Origin: Anaerolineales bacterium
Lineage (GTDB): Bacteria > Chloroflexota > Anaerolineae > 4572-78 > J111
DNA: 64,000 nucleotides
Direction of reading: 5' to 3'
NCBI GenBank assembly: GCA_015075405.1
Contig: JABTUK010000004.1
Coordinates: 1,240,001-1,304,000 of the forward strand
In this document: positions 16,655 to 25,502 of the stretch, piece by piece
Layout: every line of letters starts with the position of its first letter
How positions within the stretch are numbered: the first letter of the stretch is position 1
Position numbers and translations under genes: made by a program
The notes under the pieces: model-generated
Told to the model about the DNA's origin: nothing
Database searches by the model: none
Seen by the model: the letters and a program-made list of their open reading frames with translations, nothing else

Positions 16655-17458
16655 ATGACTCTACAAGGCTATACCGCTCCCCTTTCGCCGGATGGCCGGG
16701 CCAGCCTGGTGCCGCCGCCGCCCTGGCATTACTCCGGCGATTTTTTGATTGTGGAGTACCGCACCAATCCTGACAATGTCATTGCCCTGCTGCCGCCCGA
16801 ACTCGAACCGGCGGACGACCCCGGCGCGGTCTGCGCCATGTTTGCCGATTGGCAGTCCTGCTCCGCCGATTTTCACGAACTGGTTGACCCAATCCAATCG
16901 CAATACAAAGAGTTTATGCTGATTGTCGGCTGCAAATACCAGGGCCAGCCGGCCAGCCGCTGCGTTTATATCTGGGTGGACAAAGATTTTTCGATGTATC
17001 GGGGCTGGATTCAGGGTTTCCCCAAAAAGCTCGGCTCGATTCACCTGACCCGCCTCTTTCCGGTGGGCCAGGGCACGCCTCGCCTGGAGCCGGGGGCGCG
17101 CTTTGGGGCCACCTGCGCGGCCAATGACCGCCAAATTGCCCGCGCTGTTGTCACCTTGCGCGAAATTTCCAAAACCGGCCCCACCGTCAACGGGCCGCCC
17201 ATGTACAACACCCGTCATTTCCCTGCTGCCAGCGGCCTGCATCCCACCATTTTTGAGCTGGTGCGAGCGGGCGGTTACGACCGAGAGGTAAGCGACATCT
17301 GGGAAGGCGAAGCTGAACTGCGTTTGTACGATGACACCCTGGAAGATTTGCAGGCCATCGCCCCCCGTGAGATTATCAAAGGCTTTCGCTTCAGTTTCGG
17401 CTACAGTGTAGATGGCGTAACCGTGCTGGCGCAGCACAACGAGGAGGCCGAGCGATGA
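16655..17458 (+). CDS. Acetoacetate decarboxylase family protein
   Basis: 267 residues. GFPKKLGSIHLTRL (about 128-141) contains the Lys-Lys pair of the acetoacetate decarboxylase family, in which the first lysine forms a Schiff base with a beta-keto acid. The N-terminal part (SGDFLIVEYRTNPDNVIALL) and the proline-rich segment before the lysine also fit. Its stop overlaps the start of the FAH hydrolase gene (ATGA), so the two are translationally coupled and probably act in one pathway. In homoprotocatechuate breakdown a decarboxylation is normally done by the HpaG protein itself; this protein may take over that step or act on a later keto acid. That role is inferred. Confidence 0.82.
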   Translation: MTLQGYTAPLSPDGRASLVPPPPWHYSGDFLIVEYRTNPDNVIALLPPELEPADDPGAVCAMFADWQSCSADFHELVDPIQSQYKEFMLIVGCKYQGQPASRCVYIWVDKDFSMYRGWIQGFPKKLGSIHLTRLFPVGQGTPRLEPGARFGATCAANDRQIARAVVTLREISKTGPTVNGPPMYNTRHFPAASGLHPTIFELVRAGGYDREVSDIWEGEAELRLYDDTLEDLQAIAPREIIKGFRFSFGYSVDGVTVLAQHNEEAER

Positions 17459-18309
17459 AACATGCCCGAATTTTGCATGCAGGCCAGCCGGTGTGGGGCA
17501 TCGTCGAGGGCAGCCAGATCAAACTGGAGAACAGCGATACGGTTGGCGTTGACCAGGCTCGCTACCTGCCGCCGGTGACGCCCTCCAAGATTATTGCTAC
17601 CCATCTGACCTATCGCAGCCGCTGCGTGGAGTACAAGATGGCCCGCCTGCCCGAATATCCGGCTTATTTTTTACAGCCGCCCTCGGCTCTGTCCTATCAT
17701 AAAGCGCCGGTGGCTCGACCGGCCGGCTGCCGCTTTTTGAATTACGAAGGCGAAATTGTGGTGGTTATTGGCCGGCGGTGCAGCAATATCCGGGTGGAAG
17801 AAGCCCTGGATTACGTACAGGGGTATTCAATTGCCAACGATTGGGGCATCCACGATTTTCGCCACGCCGACCGGGGGGCGATGCTGCGGGTCAAAGGGCA
17901 GGACGGCTTTTGCCCCATCGGCCCGTTCCTGGTGGATGCCGCCGACGTAGACCCCAACGATTTGACCCTGCGGACCTATGTCAACGGGCAGATGGTGCAG
18001 GAAGGCCATACCGGCAGCGATTTGATGTTCTCCTTTGCCTATCAAATCGCGGACCTGGCCCGCCTGATTACCCTGGAGCCGGGCGATGTGCTGCTCACCG
18101 GCACGCCGGCCCACTCGCGCCCGGTGGAAATTGGCGATGTGGTGGCGGTGGAAGTGAGTGGGATTGGTCGCCTGGAAAATACGGTGGTGGAACTCGACCG
18201 GGATTTGGCGGCGGTGGGGATTCAGCCCGCTGTGACCGCGGCCACGCTGCACGTCGCCCTGGCCATGCCGGAGGATGAAGCCGAGCGGCGGGTGGGGGAA
18301 TATCAGTAG
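17455..18309 (+). CDS. FAH-family hydrolase (HpaG-like isomerase/decarboxylase)
   Basis: 284 residues, overlapping the previous gene by 4 bases. FAH-fold signatures: NYEGEIVVVIGRRC (metal-binding Glu pair, about 97-110), GYSIANDWGIHDFRH (about 123-137), MLRVKGQDGFCPIGPF, and the C-terminal LEPGDVLLTGTPAHSRPV followed by GDVVAVEVSGIGRLEN. HpaG uses this fold with Mg/Mn to decarboxylate and isomerise 5-oxopent-3-ene-1,2,5-tricarboxylate. Adjacent extradiol dioxygenase and HpaE-like genes support that job. The stop codon (TAG, 18307-18309) lies inside the first unit of a CAGTAGT word repeat. Confidence 0.83.
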   Translation: MKHARILHAGQPVWGIVEGSQIKLENSDTVGVDQARYLPPVTPSKIIATHLTYRSRCVEYKMARLPEYPAYFLQPPSALSYHKAPVARPAGCRFLNYEGEIVVVIGRRCSNIRVEEALDYVQGYSIANDWGIHDFRHADRGAMLRVKGQDGFCPIGPFLVDAADVDPNDLTLRTYVNGQMVQEGHTGSDLMFSFAYQIADLARLITLEPGDVLLTGTPAHSRPVEIGDVVAVEVSGIGRLENTVVELDRDLAAVGIQPAVTAATLHVALAMPEDEAERRVGEYQ

Positions 18310-18392
18310 TCAGTAGTCAGTAGTCAGTAGTCAGTAGTCAGAAAGACAGTTCACTGATAACTGGTCACTGATAACTGATTACCGATCACTAT
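18301..18392. repeat. CAGTAGTCAGTAGT word repeat
   Basis: Five copies of CAGTAGT at 18304-18340, then a right arm of ACTGATAACTGATTAC words. The seven-base unit brings a TAG into all three frames. The stop codon of the FAH gene is in the first unit. Confidence 0.85.
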
Positions 18393-18410
18393 CTTCAAGG
18401 AGCAATTAGT

Positions 18411-19337
18411 ATGGCTAACAAATTATGTATGAACCTCCACCATGCCTCACTGCTAGTGGCTGATGTGGACGAGGCCTTTGCCCGTTATGAAAAGTTATTA
18501 GGCATGCACGGCGAAAAGATGGACGGCTACGCCCTGATGCGCTGCATGCATGAGGATTTTTGCCTGATTTTGAAACCGGCCGGCGACCAAAAACCGTTCC
18601 TCGATTACGTGGCCTATGAGCTTGAGCCGGGGTTGACATTGGCCGAGGCTCGCCGCGAGATTGAGGCGCGGGGTGAAAGGGTGACAGAAATTGACGTGCC
18701 ACTGCGCGAGTCCGGCTTGCTGCTAAACGACCCCGACGGCAACCGGGTGGTGCTGGTGGAACGCCGCCGGCCCAAAGACCCCCGCTCGCCGGTGATGATC
18801 CCTACAGACCGGATCCCCGGTTTTCATCCCCGCCGCCTGGGGCATGTCAACTACCTCACCGAAAACGTCAAGCGCCAGTATGATTGGTATACCCAAATTC
18901 TGGGTTTCAAGCTGACCGATTGGATTGGCGAGGCCGGGCTGTGGCTGCATATTGACCCGCGCCATCACGTGCTGGCTTTTTTGGAGAAAGGCTACAACCA
19001 TATTCATCACCTGGCTTTTGAATTGGTGGATTTTGGGCAGATGCGGGCCGGGCTGGATCACATTGCCCGCTATGGCCGCCATGTGACCTGGGGGCCGGTG
19101 CGACACGGCATGGCCCAAAACCTGGCCAGCTATTGGCGTATGTGGGAAGAGGAGCACTTCATCGAGTTTTACTGCGATATGCAGGTGTTGGATGCCGACC
19201 ACGAGCCGTTTGTCCACCCCGATGACCCCTATGCCTCCAACACCTGGGGCATTCTGCCGCCGCGTACCTATTTTATGTTTACGCCTGAAGCGATTCAAAT
19301 GGAGCGTGATCAGGTGTATGCTTACTTGATGCCGTAA
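18411..19337 (+). CDS. Extradiol ring-cleavage dioxygenase (HpaD-like, VOC fold)
   Basis: 308 residues, with AAGGAG 8 bases before the ATG. It has the two-domain vicinal-oxygen-chelate layout: an N-terminal domain (HHASLLVADVDEAFARYEKL) without metal ligands and a C-terminal domain with the Fe(II)/Mn(II) triad, His in LGHVNYLTENV (about 144), His in NHIHHLAFEL (about 205) and Glu in HFIEFYCDMQV (about 252). Such enzymes open catechols next to the diol using O2. The neighbours point to 3,4-dihydroxyphenylacetate as substrate, which is inferred. An aerobic step of this kind implies oxygen exposure. Confidence 0.85.
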   Translation: MANKLCMNLHHASLLVADVDEAFARYEKLLGMHGEKMDGYALMRCMHEDFCLILKPAGDQKPFLDYVAYELEPGLTLAEARREIEARGERVTEIDVPLRESGLLLNDPDGNRVVLVERRRPKDPRSPVMIPTDRIPGFHPRRLGHVNYLTENVKRQYDWYTQILGFKLTDWIGEAGLWLHIDPRHHVLAFLEKGYNHIHHLAFELVDFGQMRAGLDHIARYGRHVTWGPVRHGMAQNLASYWRMWEEEHFIEFYCDMQVLDADHEPFVHPDDPYASNTWGILPPRTYFMFTPEAIQMERDQVYAYLMP

Positions 19338-19371
19338 ATGAGGCGAGGACGCGATGAGGCGAAGAAGTGTA
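19338..19371. repeat. GAGGCGAGGA word repeat, copy 2
   Basis: ATGAGGCGAGGACGCGATGA words begin directly after the TAA of the extradiol dioxygenase gene. Only one arm is evident. Confidence 0.7.
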
Positions 19372-19414
19372 AATGGGTCATCGACATGACAAGGGGTTAC
19401 GCGGTGGGCTTAAG

Positions 19415-19510
19415 CATGTCATTTCGACCGGAGGGAGAAATCCCTACCGGCTCGTCTTGTAAGCGGAGTTTTGAGGGATTTCTCGCTCCTTTGTCGCTCG
19501 AAATGACATG
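19415..19510. repeat. Palindromic element family B, copy 1
   Basis: Ends CATGTCATTTCGA and TCGAAATGACATG, with inner arms GGGAGAAATCCCT and AGGGATTTCTCGC. It lacks the outer GTAACTGCTCAG part seen in other copies. Confidence 0.85.
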
Positions 19511-19609
19511 ACTGTTATTTTCTAAGGAGCAATCTATGAACTAACTGACCAAAGCTCAAAGCTACAAAAGGGGAGGCTCATTTATTATTAGCTAGAGGGA
19601 GAAAAAGGT

Positions 19610-21067
19610 ATGACGACCACATCAAATTCAACCAATGCTGCATCCACCCATTTAGCCGAGGGCGCTTTGGGTTTTCCCGAAGCCCTGGCGACTGCGGTGG
19701 GATTGATTATTGCTTCGTCGGTGCTGTTAACTGCCACCCAGGGCTTTGGCGTCGGCGGCTGGGTTTTTGCCCTGGCCATTGTAGTGGCCTACATTCTCAT
19801 GATGTGCCAATCGGCCAGCTTTGCCGAAGCCGCCGGAATTTTGCCAACTTCAGGGGCGGTGTATGATTATGTGGCCGCCGGGATGGGCCGTTTTTGGGCT
19901 ATCACCGGCACGCTGGCCGCCTATATGCTGGTGCATATTTTTGCCGGTACCGCCGAAGTATCGGCAGTGGGTCTGTTTGCCCAGGTAAACTTCGATTTTC
20001 TGGCTAATTTGCCGGCTGAGAGTACCTGGATCATCGGCACGGTTTTGGTCGGTATTTTTATGGTGGTCAACTTGCTCGGCATTAACGTTTATGGGCGGGT
20101 TGAGGTTGTTATGACGGCAGTTATGTGGCTAACCCTCACCCTCTTTGGGCTGCTTGGGGTGTTGAAAGCAACGCAATCGGGCATCAGCGGCTACTTTGGC
20201 GAGTCTATGGTCGGGGTTGATGTAACTGCTGTGCTGGTTATGACCGGTCTGGCGATGTTTCTATTTGTAGGCGTGGAGTATGTGACTCCGCTCGCGCCTG
20301 AGCTAAAAAACCCGCACCAAAATATCCCCAGAGCTATGTACCTGGGCGTCACCCTGGTTGCGGTGGCGATGTTTGTGTACGGGGCCGGCATTGCCCGCCA
20401 GGTTCAAAACGTCGAATTGGAGCCGGGGGTGATGTTGTTTGATACCCCCTTGCCCATCCCCGCTTTTGGCGAAGCTATTATGGGGGGCTTTGGCAAATTG
20501 TGGTTGGGTATCGCCGCCCTGTTAGCCGGAACCGCCACGATCAATACGTTGATTGCCGGTATCCCCCGGATTCTGTACGGTATGGCCAAAGATGGCACGC
20601 TGCCTTCTTCCTTTGCTTACCTGCACCCGCGTTACAAAACACCCTGGATTGGTATTTTCTTTGTCGCCATTATCCCTATTATCGGCTCCATCTGGATTCG
20701 CGGGGATATTGGTAGTATTATCGCCTTTATTTTGGCGGCGGTTTGCGCCTGGATATTTGGCTATATCCTGGTCAATATCTCGGTGGTGGTTTTACGGATG
20801 AAGCGACCCGATCTGAAGCGGCCTTACAAAACGCCCCTCTACCCCCTCCCGCAGATTGTGGCCACGGTTGGGATGCTCATCACCATCTGGTACATCACCC
20901 CCCCATTTTTGACCCCCGACCAGATTTACCTGCCTTTTTTGGTGATGCTGCTGGTTTGCGCCGGTTTTGCTTTGATCTGGACCTACGGCGTGCAGCAGAT
21001 TAACCCTTGGGTTCGGATTGAACCGGAAACCCTTATTGCCGAAGAAGGTTTAACGGTTGATGATTAA
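19610..21067 (+). CDS. APC-superfamily amino acid permease
   Basis: 485 residues with about 12 membrane helices. The N-terminal conserved helix-1 region EGALGFPEALATAVGLIIAS and the segment ASFAEAAGILPTSGAVYDYV (about 70-90) are typical of amino acid/polyamine/organocation permeases. GAGGGAG precedes the ATG by about 9 bases. It sits among aromatic amino acid decarboxylases and amine-processing enzymes, so uptake of tyrosine, phenylalanine or the derived amine across the inner membrane is likely. The last 11 bases overlap the next gene. Confidence 0.87.
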   Translation: MTTTSNSTNAASTHLAEGALGFPEALATAVGLIIASSVLLTATQGFGVGGWVFALAIVVAYILMMCQSASFAEAAGILPTSGAVYDYVAAGMGRFWAITGTLAAYMLVHIFAGTAEVSAVGLFAQVNFDFLANLPAESTWIIGTVLVGIFMVVNLLGINVYGRVEVVMTAVMWLTLTLFGLLGVLKATQSGISGYFGESMVGVDVTAVLVMTGLAMFLFVGVEYVTPLAPELKNPHQNIPRAMYLGVTLVAVAMFVYGAGIARQVQNVELEPGVMLFDTPLPIPAFGEAIMGGFGKLWLGIAALLAGTATINTLIAGIPRILYGMAKDGTLPSSFAYLHPRYKTPWIGIFFVAIIPIIGSIWIRGDIGSIIAFILAAVCAWIFGYILVNISVVVLRMKRPDLKRPYKTPLYPLPQIVATVGMLITIWYITPPFLTPDQIYLPFLVMLLVCAGFALIWTYGVQQINPWVRIEPETLIAEEGLTVDD

Positions 21068-21626
21068 TTGGCGCGCCTGGAGCCAAAAACCTCCCCGCTC
21101 GTACCAGCCGGGGAGGTTGCTCAACCATGTGGCCCGCGAGTTTAAGCAGTTTCAATGCTTTCCGCGCGCCCTGCCTCAGGCTCAATTTGTAGCGCCCGAC
21201 AGCAGCCTGACCTTTGAGGCCAGCGAGTGGATCGAGAAAAACTTTCTGGGCCACACCGTCCTGATCGAATTTGAGTACCGGGTTGAAGGCAGCGCCCCTG
21301 GTCAGGCTGAAATTCAACTGGCGCACACCGGCCATCTGCGGCGCAGCGGCATCTCTGGCCGGGTAAAATCCGGCGGCGCAGCGGCCCAGGCGGTTATCAA
21401 CCAACTGGTGACAGACGAGGCGTTTGCGCAAGCCATCTTGCCGCTCGACTTTCAACAGTTTTATCTGATCCAGGATGAGCGCGGCTGGCGAGCCGCCACC
21501 AGGCAGGTCGGCGCAGCCTGGATTGCCATGGCCTTTCCGCCGGTGCGGCGCTATGTGCCACTGGGCCAGGACCAGGTTGCAGCTTTGGTGGCAACTTTTA
21601 AGCGACTCCAACAAATGTTAGGCTAA
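21057..21626 (+). CDS. DUF3156-like protein
   Basis: 189 residues, overlapping the permease gene by 11 bases, so translationally coupled to it. No membrane helix. The protein resembles the uncharacterised DUF3156 group, small proteins that I recall as neighbours of amino acid permeases; the match is from memory and moderate. Conserved-looking segments are FVAPDSSLTFEASEWIEKNF (about 46-65) and AWIAMAFPPVRRYVPL near the end. No catalytic motif is visible. Coupling suggests a part in permease function or in processing the imported substrate. Confidence 0.6.
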   Translation: MMINWRAWSQKPPRSYQPGRLLNHVAREFKQFQCFPRALPQAQFVAPDSSLTFEASEWIEKNFLGHTVLIEFEYRVEGSAPGQAEIQLAHTGHLRRSGISGRVKSGGAAAQAVINQLVTDEAFAQAILPLDFQQFYLIQDERGWRAATRQVGAAWIAMAFPPVRRYVPLGQDQVAALVATFKRLQQMLG

Positions 21627-21628
21627 CT

Positions 21629-21784
21629 GTAACTGCTCAGCCATGTCATTTCGACCGCAGGGAGAAATCCCCGACACCTTACTTTTATATGTTGCGCCTT
21701 GGGGATTTCTCGCTCCCGCTTCGCGGATCGCTCGAAACTTGTCCTGAGCTTGTCGAATGGATGACATGAATCTGAGTGTAACGA
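21629..21784. repeat. Palindromic element family B, copy 2
   Basis: Outer arms GTAACTGCTCAGCCATGTCATT and, at the right end, the complement of GTTACACTCAGATTCATGTCAT. The right arm is longer than in other copies because a second word, CTTGTCCTGAGCTTGTCGAA, has been added inside it. Confidence 0.85.
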
Positions 21785-21791
21785 CTAACTT

Positions 21792-22727
21792 ATGGTAACG
21801 CCCAAAATACTCTTGATTCTCAGCGAAAACTGGACCCTTACTTCACCGCGTCATTTGCGGGCGCTGGTGGAGTGGGCCGTCATCGCCGAAGAGAGCGGCA
21901 TTGATGGGGTCATGCTCAGCGAACACATTGCGCTTGGCCCCAGCGCCGGGGCGCTGGGCCGCATGGCGAACCCGCGCATGTACGCCCTGCCCGGCAATCA
22001 AGACCCGGCCACGCCCTGGCCCAATTCGCTGTTGTTACTCAGCGCCATCGCCGCCCGAACCAGCAAAATCCGCCTGTTTGCCGGGGCGATTATCGCCCCC
22101 CTGCGCCACCCGGTAGATTTGGCCAAACAATTAGCCACGCTCGACCTACTGGCCGAGGGCCGGCTCATCGTTCAGCCGACGGTAAGCTGGCACAAAGACG
22201 AATACGACGCCCTGGGCGTCCCTTTTGAGCAGCGCGGCCACCTGCTCGATGAGCATCTGGCGGCCTGGCAAACCCTCTGGCGCGACACGCCGGCTTCGTT
22301 TGAGGGCCGGTATTACCGCTTTCAAGATGTCTACCTCGAACCCAAGCCCTACCGTCCGGGAGGGCCGGCGCTGTGGTTTGGCGGACAGGCTTTGCACGAT
22401 GCTTTGATTCGGCGGCTGGTCAGATACGGGCAGGGCTTTCACCCGCTCGGCCCGCCCAAGCCAGAGGAGTTGGAACGGTTAGCCGCCGCAATGCAAGCCG
22501 CCGGGCGTGACATGCGCGAGTTGGAGCTAATCGGTGGGATTCGGGCCAGTTTCCCGGATGATGACAGTCCGGCCAATCTCGCTGAAGCGCTGGAGTCGAT
22601 CCCGCCCCAATTGGCCCAGGGTTACACAACCATTTGCGTCAAGCCCAATCAATTTATTGATGATGCCGGAGAGATGCGTGCGTTTTGTGAAAGGCTCGTG
22701 CAAGCTTTTGCCAGATTTGGTGGGTAA
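21792..22727 (+). CDS. LLM-class flavin-dependent oxidoreductase
   Basis: 311 residues with the bacterial-luciferase-like TIM barrel layout: WAVIAEESGIDGVMLSEHIA (about 29-48), LSAIAARTSKIRLFAGAIIAPLRHPVDLAKQLATLDLLAEGRL given here only by its ends (LSAIAAR... and ...EGRL, about 84-126), and VQPTVSWHKDEYDALGVPF, the usual active-site loop with Trp-His. Members use FMNH2 or F420H2 and O2 for monooxygenation or hydride transfer. The start is an ATG without a strong RBS. In this cluster a monooxygenation of an aromatic or amine is plausible, but the substrate is unknown. Confidence 0.83.
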   Translation: MVTPKILLILSENWTLTSPRHLRALVEWAVIAEESGIDGVMLSEHIALGPSAGALGRMANPRMYALPGNQDPATPWPNSLLLLSAIAARTSKIRLFAGAIIAPLRHPVDLAKQLATLDLLAEGRLIVQPTVSWHKDEYDALGVPFEQRGHLLDEHLAAWQTLWRDTPASFEGRYYRFQDVYLEPKPYRPGGPALWFGGQALHDALIRRLVRYGQGFHPLGPPKPEELERLAAAMQAAGRDMRELELIGGIRASFPDDDSPANLAEALESIPPQLAQGYTTICVKPNQFIDDAGEMRAFCERLVQAFARFGG

Positions 22728-22801
22728 GACAATTGTTAGGGCGCTAGTCCATTGAGATGTCAGAGACGACTTTGGCACAATCAACATTAAAGGAGGAATT
22801 G

Positions 22802-23650
22802 ATGACTGATCACCATTCTACCAAAACATCAACCGGTCACGAATTATCCGAAAGCTCCTATTTGGATAGCCACTTTGAGGCGATGAAACCGGAGTATGAA
22901 GCGATGATCCGCTCAGTGGGCATCAAATCAGGCTGGAATGTATTGGATGCGGGGTGTGGTGGAGGGAGCTTCCTCCCGCTTCTGGCCGAACTGGTTGGCT
23001 CAAGGGGGCATATTTGTGCGATTGACCTGGCTCCTGAAAACATCGAGCGGGTTGATTCCCTGGTAGAAAACAAACAATTTCCTTGTTCCATAGAAACCAG
23101 GGTGGGCAATCTGACCTCATTACCTTACGAAGATAATCGCTTCGATGTTGTTTGGTGTGCCAATATTACCCAATATTTGACTGATGATGAGCTAGGCAAC
23201 ATGTTAGCTGAGTTTCATCGGGTTGTACGGCCCGGAGGACTTGTGGCCGTGAAGGAGTTTGACTTGACGGTTAATTTATTCTCTCCTTTTGACCAAACAA
23301 TGATCTGGCGCCTCTATGACGCGGCTCGGCATCATATTCCCCCAATGCAGGGAGGATTACGGACTTTTCAACTAGCGACGTGGCTCAAGCAAGCTGGGCT
23401 GATCAATGTCGGCTTCAAATCGTTTCTCAGTGAACGGAAAGCACCGTTACGCCCAATTGAGCGAGCGTTTATCAGTACGATACTCCAGGCCCACCCTCAA
23501 GCGGCTGAAAGCGTTGATCTATCAGAGCAAGATAGGGTGGTCTGGCGCGGGTTGGCAAACTTTGACTCGCCTGACCATATCTTGAAGCACCCTGATTTCT
23601 ATTTTCGAGAAGGTCACATTGTCGTAGTGGGGCAAGCACCGGAAAATTAA
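22802..23650 (+). CDS. Class I SAM-dependent methyltransferase
   Basis: 282 residues from the ATG at 22802, which has AAAGGAGG at a good distance; an ATG at 22757 is in frame but has no RBS. Motif I is VLDAGCGGGSFLPLLAEL (about 42-59), motif II acidic CAIDLAPENIERV, post-II FDVVWCANITQYL, and motif III GGLVAVKEFDL. This is the UbiE/COQ5-like methyltransferase layout. The acceptor is unknown; O- or N-methylation of a phenolic amine would suit the cluster. Codon use is somewhat less GC-rich than its neighbours. Confidence 0.83.
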   Translation: MTDHHSTKTSTGHELSESSYLDSHFEAMKPEYEAMIRSVGIKSGWNVLDAGCGGGSFLPLLAELVGSRGHICAIDLAPENIERVDSLVENKQFPCSIETRVGNLTSLPYEDNRFDVVWCANITQYLTDDELGNMLAEFHRVVRPGGLVAVKEFDLTVNLFSPFDQTMIWRLYDAARHHIPPMQGGLRTFQLATWLKQAGLINVGFKSFLSERKAPLRPIERAFISTILQAHPQAAESVDLSEQDRVVWRGLANFDSPDHILKHPDFYFREGHIVVVGQAPEN

Positions 23651-23914
23651 CCTTTGTTTCAACGCCTGGTTTATGTAGTTTATTGGTTGGTTGCCAATTA
23701 TAAACCAACCTGCGCCCTAACAAATCAATATGTCCACCTTGAACTGACCCACAGGATGCTTCGCTTAAGTTCAGGCGGCTATAAAAAGCCCGTTCAAACG
23801 GACTGGTTGGACCGTACTTTTAGTGAAGTTTATGGCTTCGAGCCGGTTTCTAGCCGACTTCCTGTATCAGTCCAGAATTTCAATTCGGGGCGACTCCAAT
23901 GATATTATTTTGAG
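23651..23914. other. Gap with no recognised feature
   Basis: The only ORF (23654-23902, 82 codons) starts 3 bases after the methyltransferase stop, shows no motif and no RBS, and is not claimed as a gene. Confidence 0.3.
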
Positions 23915-23923
23915 GTGATTTTT

Positions 23924-25342
23924 ATGACCCCTGCTGAATTTCGCCGGGCCGGTTATCAAGTGATTGACCGGATTGCGGCCTATCGTGAGCGCATTGCCAA
24001 TCTGCCGGTTTTGTCGCGGCTCAAACCGGGCGAACTGCGCGCCCAGTTACCGGCCTCTCCGCCCGCTCAAGCGGAACAGTTTGAAGCCATTCTGGCCGAC
24101 CTGGACCACATCATCATGCCCGGCCTGTCCCACTGGCAGCACCCCCGCTTCTTTGGCTATTTTCCGGCCAATGCCACCCTGGCCTCGGCCCTGGGCGACT
24201 TTCTCAGCACCGGGCTGGGCCAGCTTGGGTTGAACTGGCAGTCCAGCCCCGCCCTGACCGAACTGGAAGAGGCGATGACCGACTGGCTGCGCCAGATGGT
24301 CGGCCTCTCGGAAAACTGGCACGGCGTTATCCAGGATACCGCCTCTACTTCCACCCTGGTAGCCTTGCTGTGCGCCCGCGAACATACCAGCAGCTACAGT
24401 TTGTCTCGCGGCGGTTTGCAAGCCGAGGAACGCCCCTTAATCATCTATACGTCGGCCCAAAGCCACAGTTCGGTCGAGAAGGCGGCCCTGCTGGCCGGCT
24501 TTGGCCGGGCCAATCTGCGCCTGATTGACACCGACGAGGCTCACGCCATGCGCCCCGACCTGCTGGCCGAGGCTGCGCAGGCTGACCTGGCCGCAGGAGC
24601 GCGGCCCTGCGCGGTCGTCGCCACCACCGGCACCACCGCCACGACGGCCCTTGACCCCATCGAGGCCGTTGCCGCCGTTTGCCGGGAGCACAGGCTGTGG
24701 CTGCACGTGGATGCGGCCATGGCCGGCTCGGCTATGATTCTGCCGGAGTGTCGCTGGATGTGGCAGGGCATCGAGGCGGCGGACTCGCTGGGGCTGAACC
24801 CCCACAAGTGGCTGGGGGTGGCCTTTGATTCGTCGCTCTTTTATGTGCGCGACCCGCAGCATCTGGTGCGGGTTATGTCCACCAATCCCAGCTATCTACA
24901 AACGGCGGCCGACACGCAGGCCAAAAACTACCGTGATTGGGGCATCCCGCTGGGCCGGCGTTTCCGGGCGCTCAAACTGTGGTTTTTAATCCGGCTGGAA
25001 GGAGTCGAGGGGCTGCAAGCGCGGCTGCGCCGTGACATTGCCAATGCTCGCTGGTTGGCCGAACAGGTAGACGCCACACCCGGTTGGACTCGCCTGGCCC
25101 CGGTCCCGCTGCAAACCGTCTGCCTGCGCCACGAACCGCCGGGGCTGACCGGCGAGGCGCTCGACGCTCACACCCTCAAGTGGGTCGGCCAGATCAATGC
25201 CTCCGGCGCGGCCTACCTTACCCCGGCGGTGTTGAACGGCCGCTGGATGGTCCGCGTCTCCATCGGCGCGGAACCAACCGAGCGGCAGGATGTCGAGGCC
25301 CTGTGGGGGCTGATGCAAGAAGTAACGCAGGCAAAAAGTTGA
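23924..25342 (+). CDS. Aromatic-L-amino-acid decarboxylase family enzyme
   Basis: 472 residues from the ATG at 23924 (GAGGTG 6 bases before it). It is a group II PLP decarboxylase of the DOPA/tryptophan decarboxylase type: HPRFFGYFPANATLASALGD near residue 75, QDTASTSTLVALLCAR, LHVDAAMAGSAMILPE (PLP aspartate), and the PLP lysine in LGLNPHKWLGVAFDSS (about 290). The family makes aromatic amines such as phenylethylamine, tyramine, dopamine or tryptamine. It differs in family from the long tyrosine-decarboxylase-like enzyme 8 kb upstream, so the cluster encodes two unrelated-looking routes to aromatic amines. Confidence 0.87.
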   Translation: MTPAEFRRAGYQVIDRIAAYRERIANLPVLSRLKPGELRAQLPASPPAQAEQFEAILADLDHIIMPGLSHWQHPRFFGYFPANATLASALGDFLSTGLGQLGLNWQSSPALTELEEAMTDWLRQMVGLSENWHGVIQDTASTSTLVALLCAREHTSSYSLSRGGLQAEERPLIIYTSAQSHSSVEKAALLAGFGRANLRLIDTDEAHAMRPDLLAEAAQADLAAGARPCAVVATTGTTATTALDPIEAVAAVCREHRLWLHVDAAMAGSAMILPECRWMWQGIEAADSLGLNPHKWLGVAFDSSLFYVRDPQHLVRVMSTNPSYLQTAADTQAKNYRDWGIPLGRRFRALKLWFLIRLEGVEGLQARLRRDIANARWLAEQVDATPGWTRLAPVPLQTVCLRHEPPGLTGEALDAHTLKWVGQINASGAAYLTPAVLNGRWMVRVSIGAEPTERQDVEALWGLMQEVTQAKS

Positions 25343-25371
25343 TGGGGTAAAGAGCAGAATCTTCGGAATGA

Positions 25372-25502
25372 GTAACTACTCAGGCATCATGTCATTTCGA
25401 CGAGCCTGCGAGGAGAAATCTTCCAGGTTGGTGCTTGAATAGCCTGCGAGTGGGGTAGATTTCTCGGCCTACGGCCTCGAAATGACATGCCTGAGTAGTA
25501 AC
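25372..25502. repeat. Palindromic element family B, copy 3
   Basis: Outer arms GTAACTACTCAGGCATCATG and CATGCCTGAGTAGTAAC, inner GTCATTTCGA and TCGAAATGAC, then GAGAAATCT/AGATTTCTC. Nearly perfect terminal inverted repeats of about 25 bp. Confidence 0.88.

Noticed and set aside
18301..18392. Tandem CAGTAGT units as a CRISPR or minisatellite
   Set aside because: Units are 7 bases without spacers and are paired with a complementary arm, so it is the word-palindrome type seen elsewhere.
23654..23902. 82-codon ORF between the methyltransferase and the decarboxylase
   Set aside because: No RBS, no motif and composition unlike neighbours; could be a remnant but cannot be supported.
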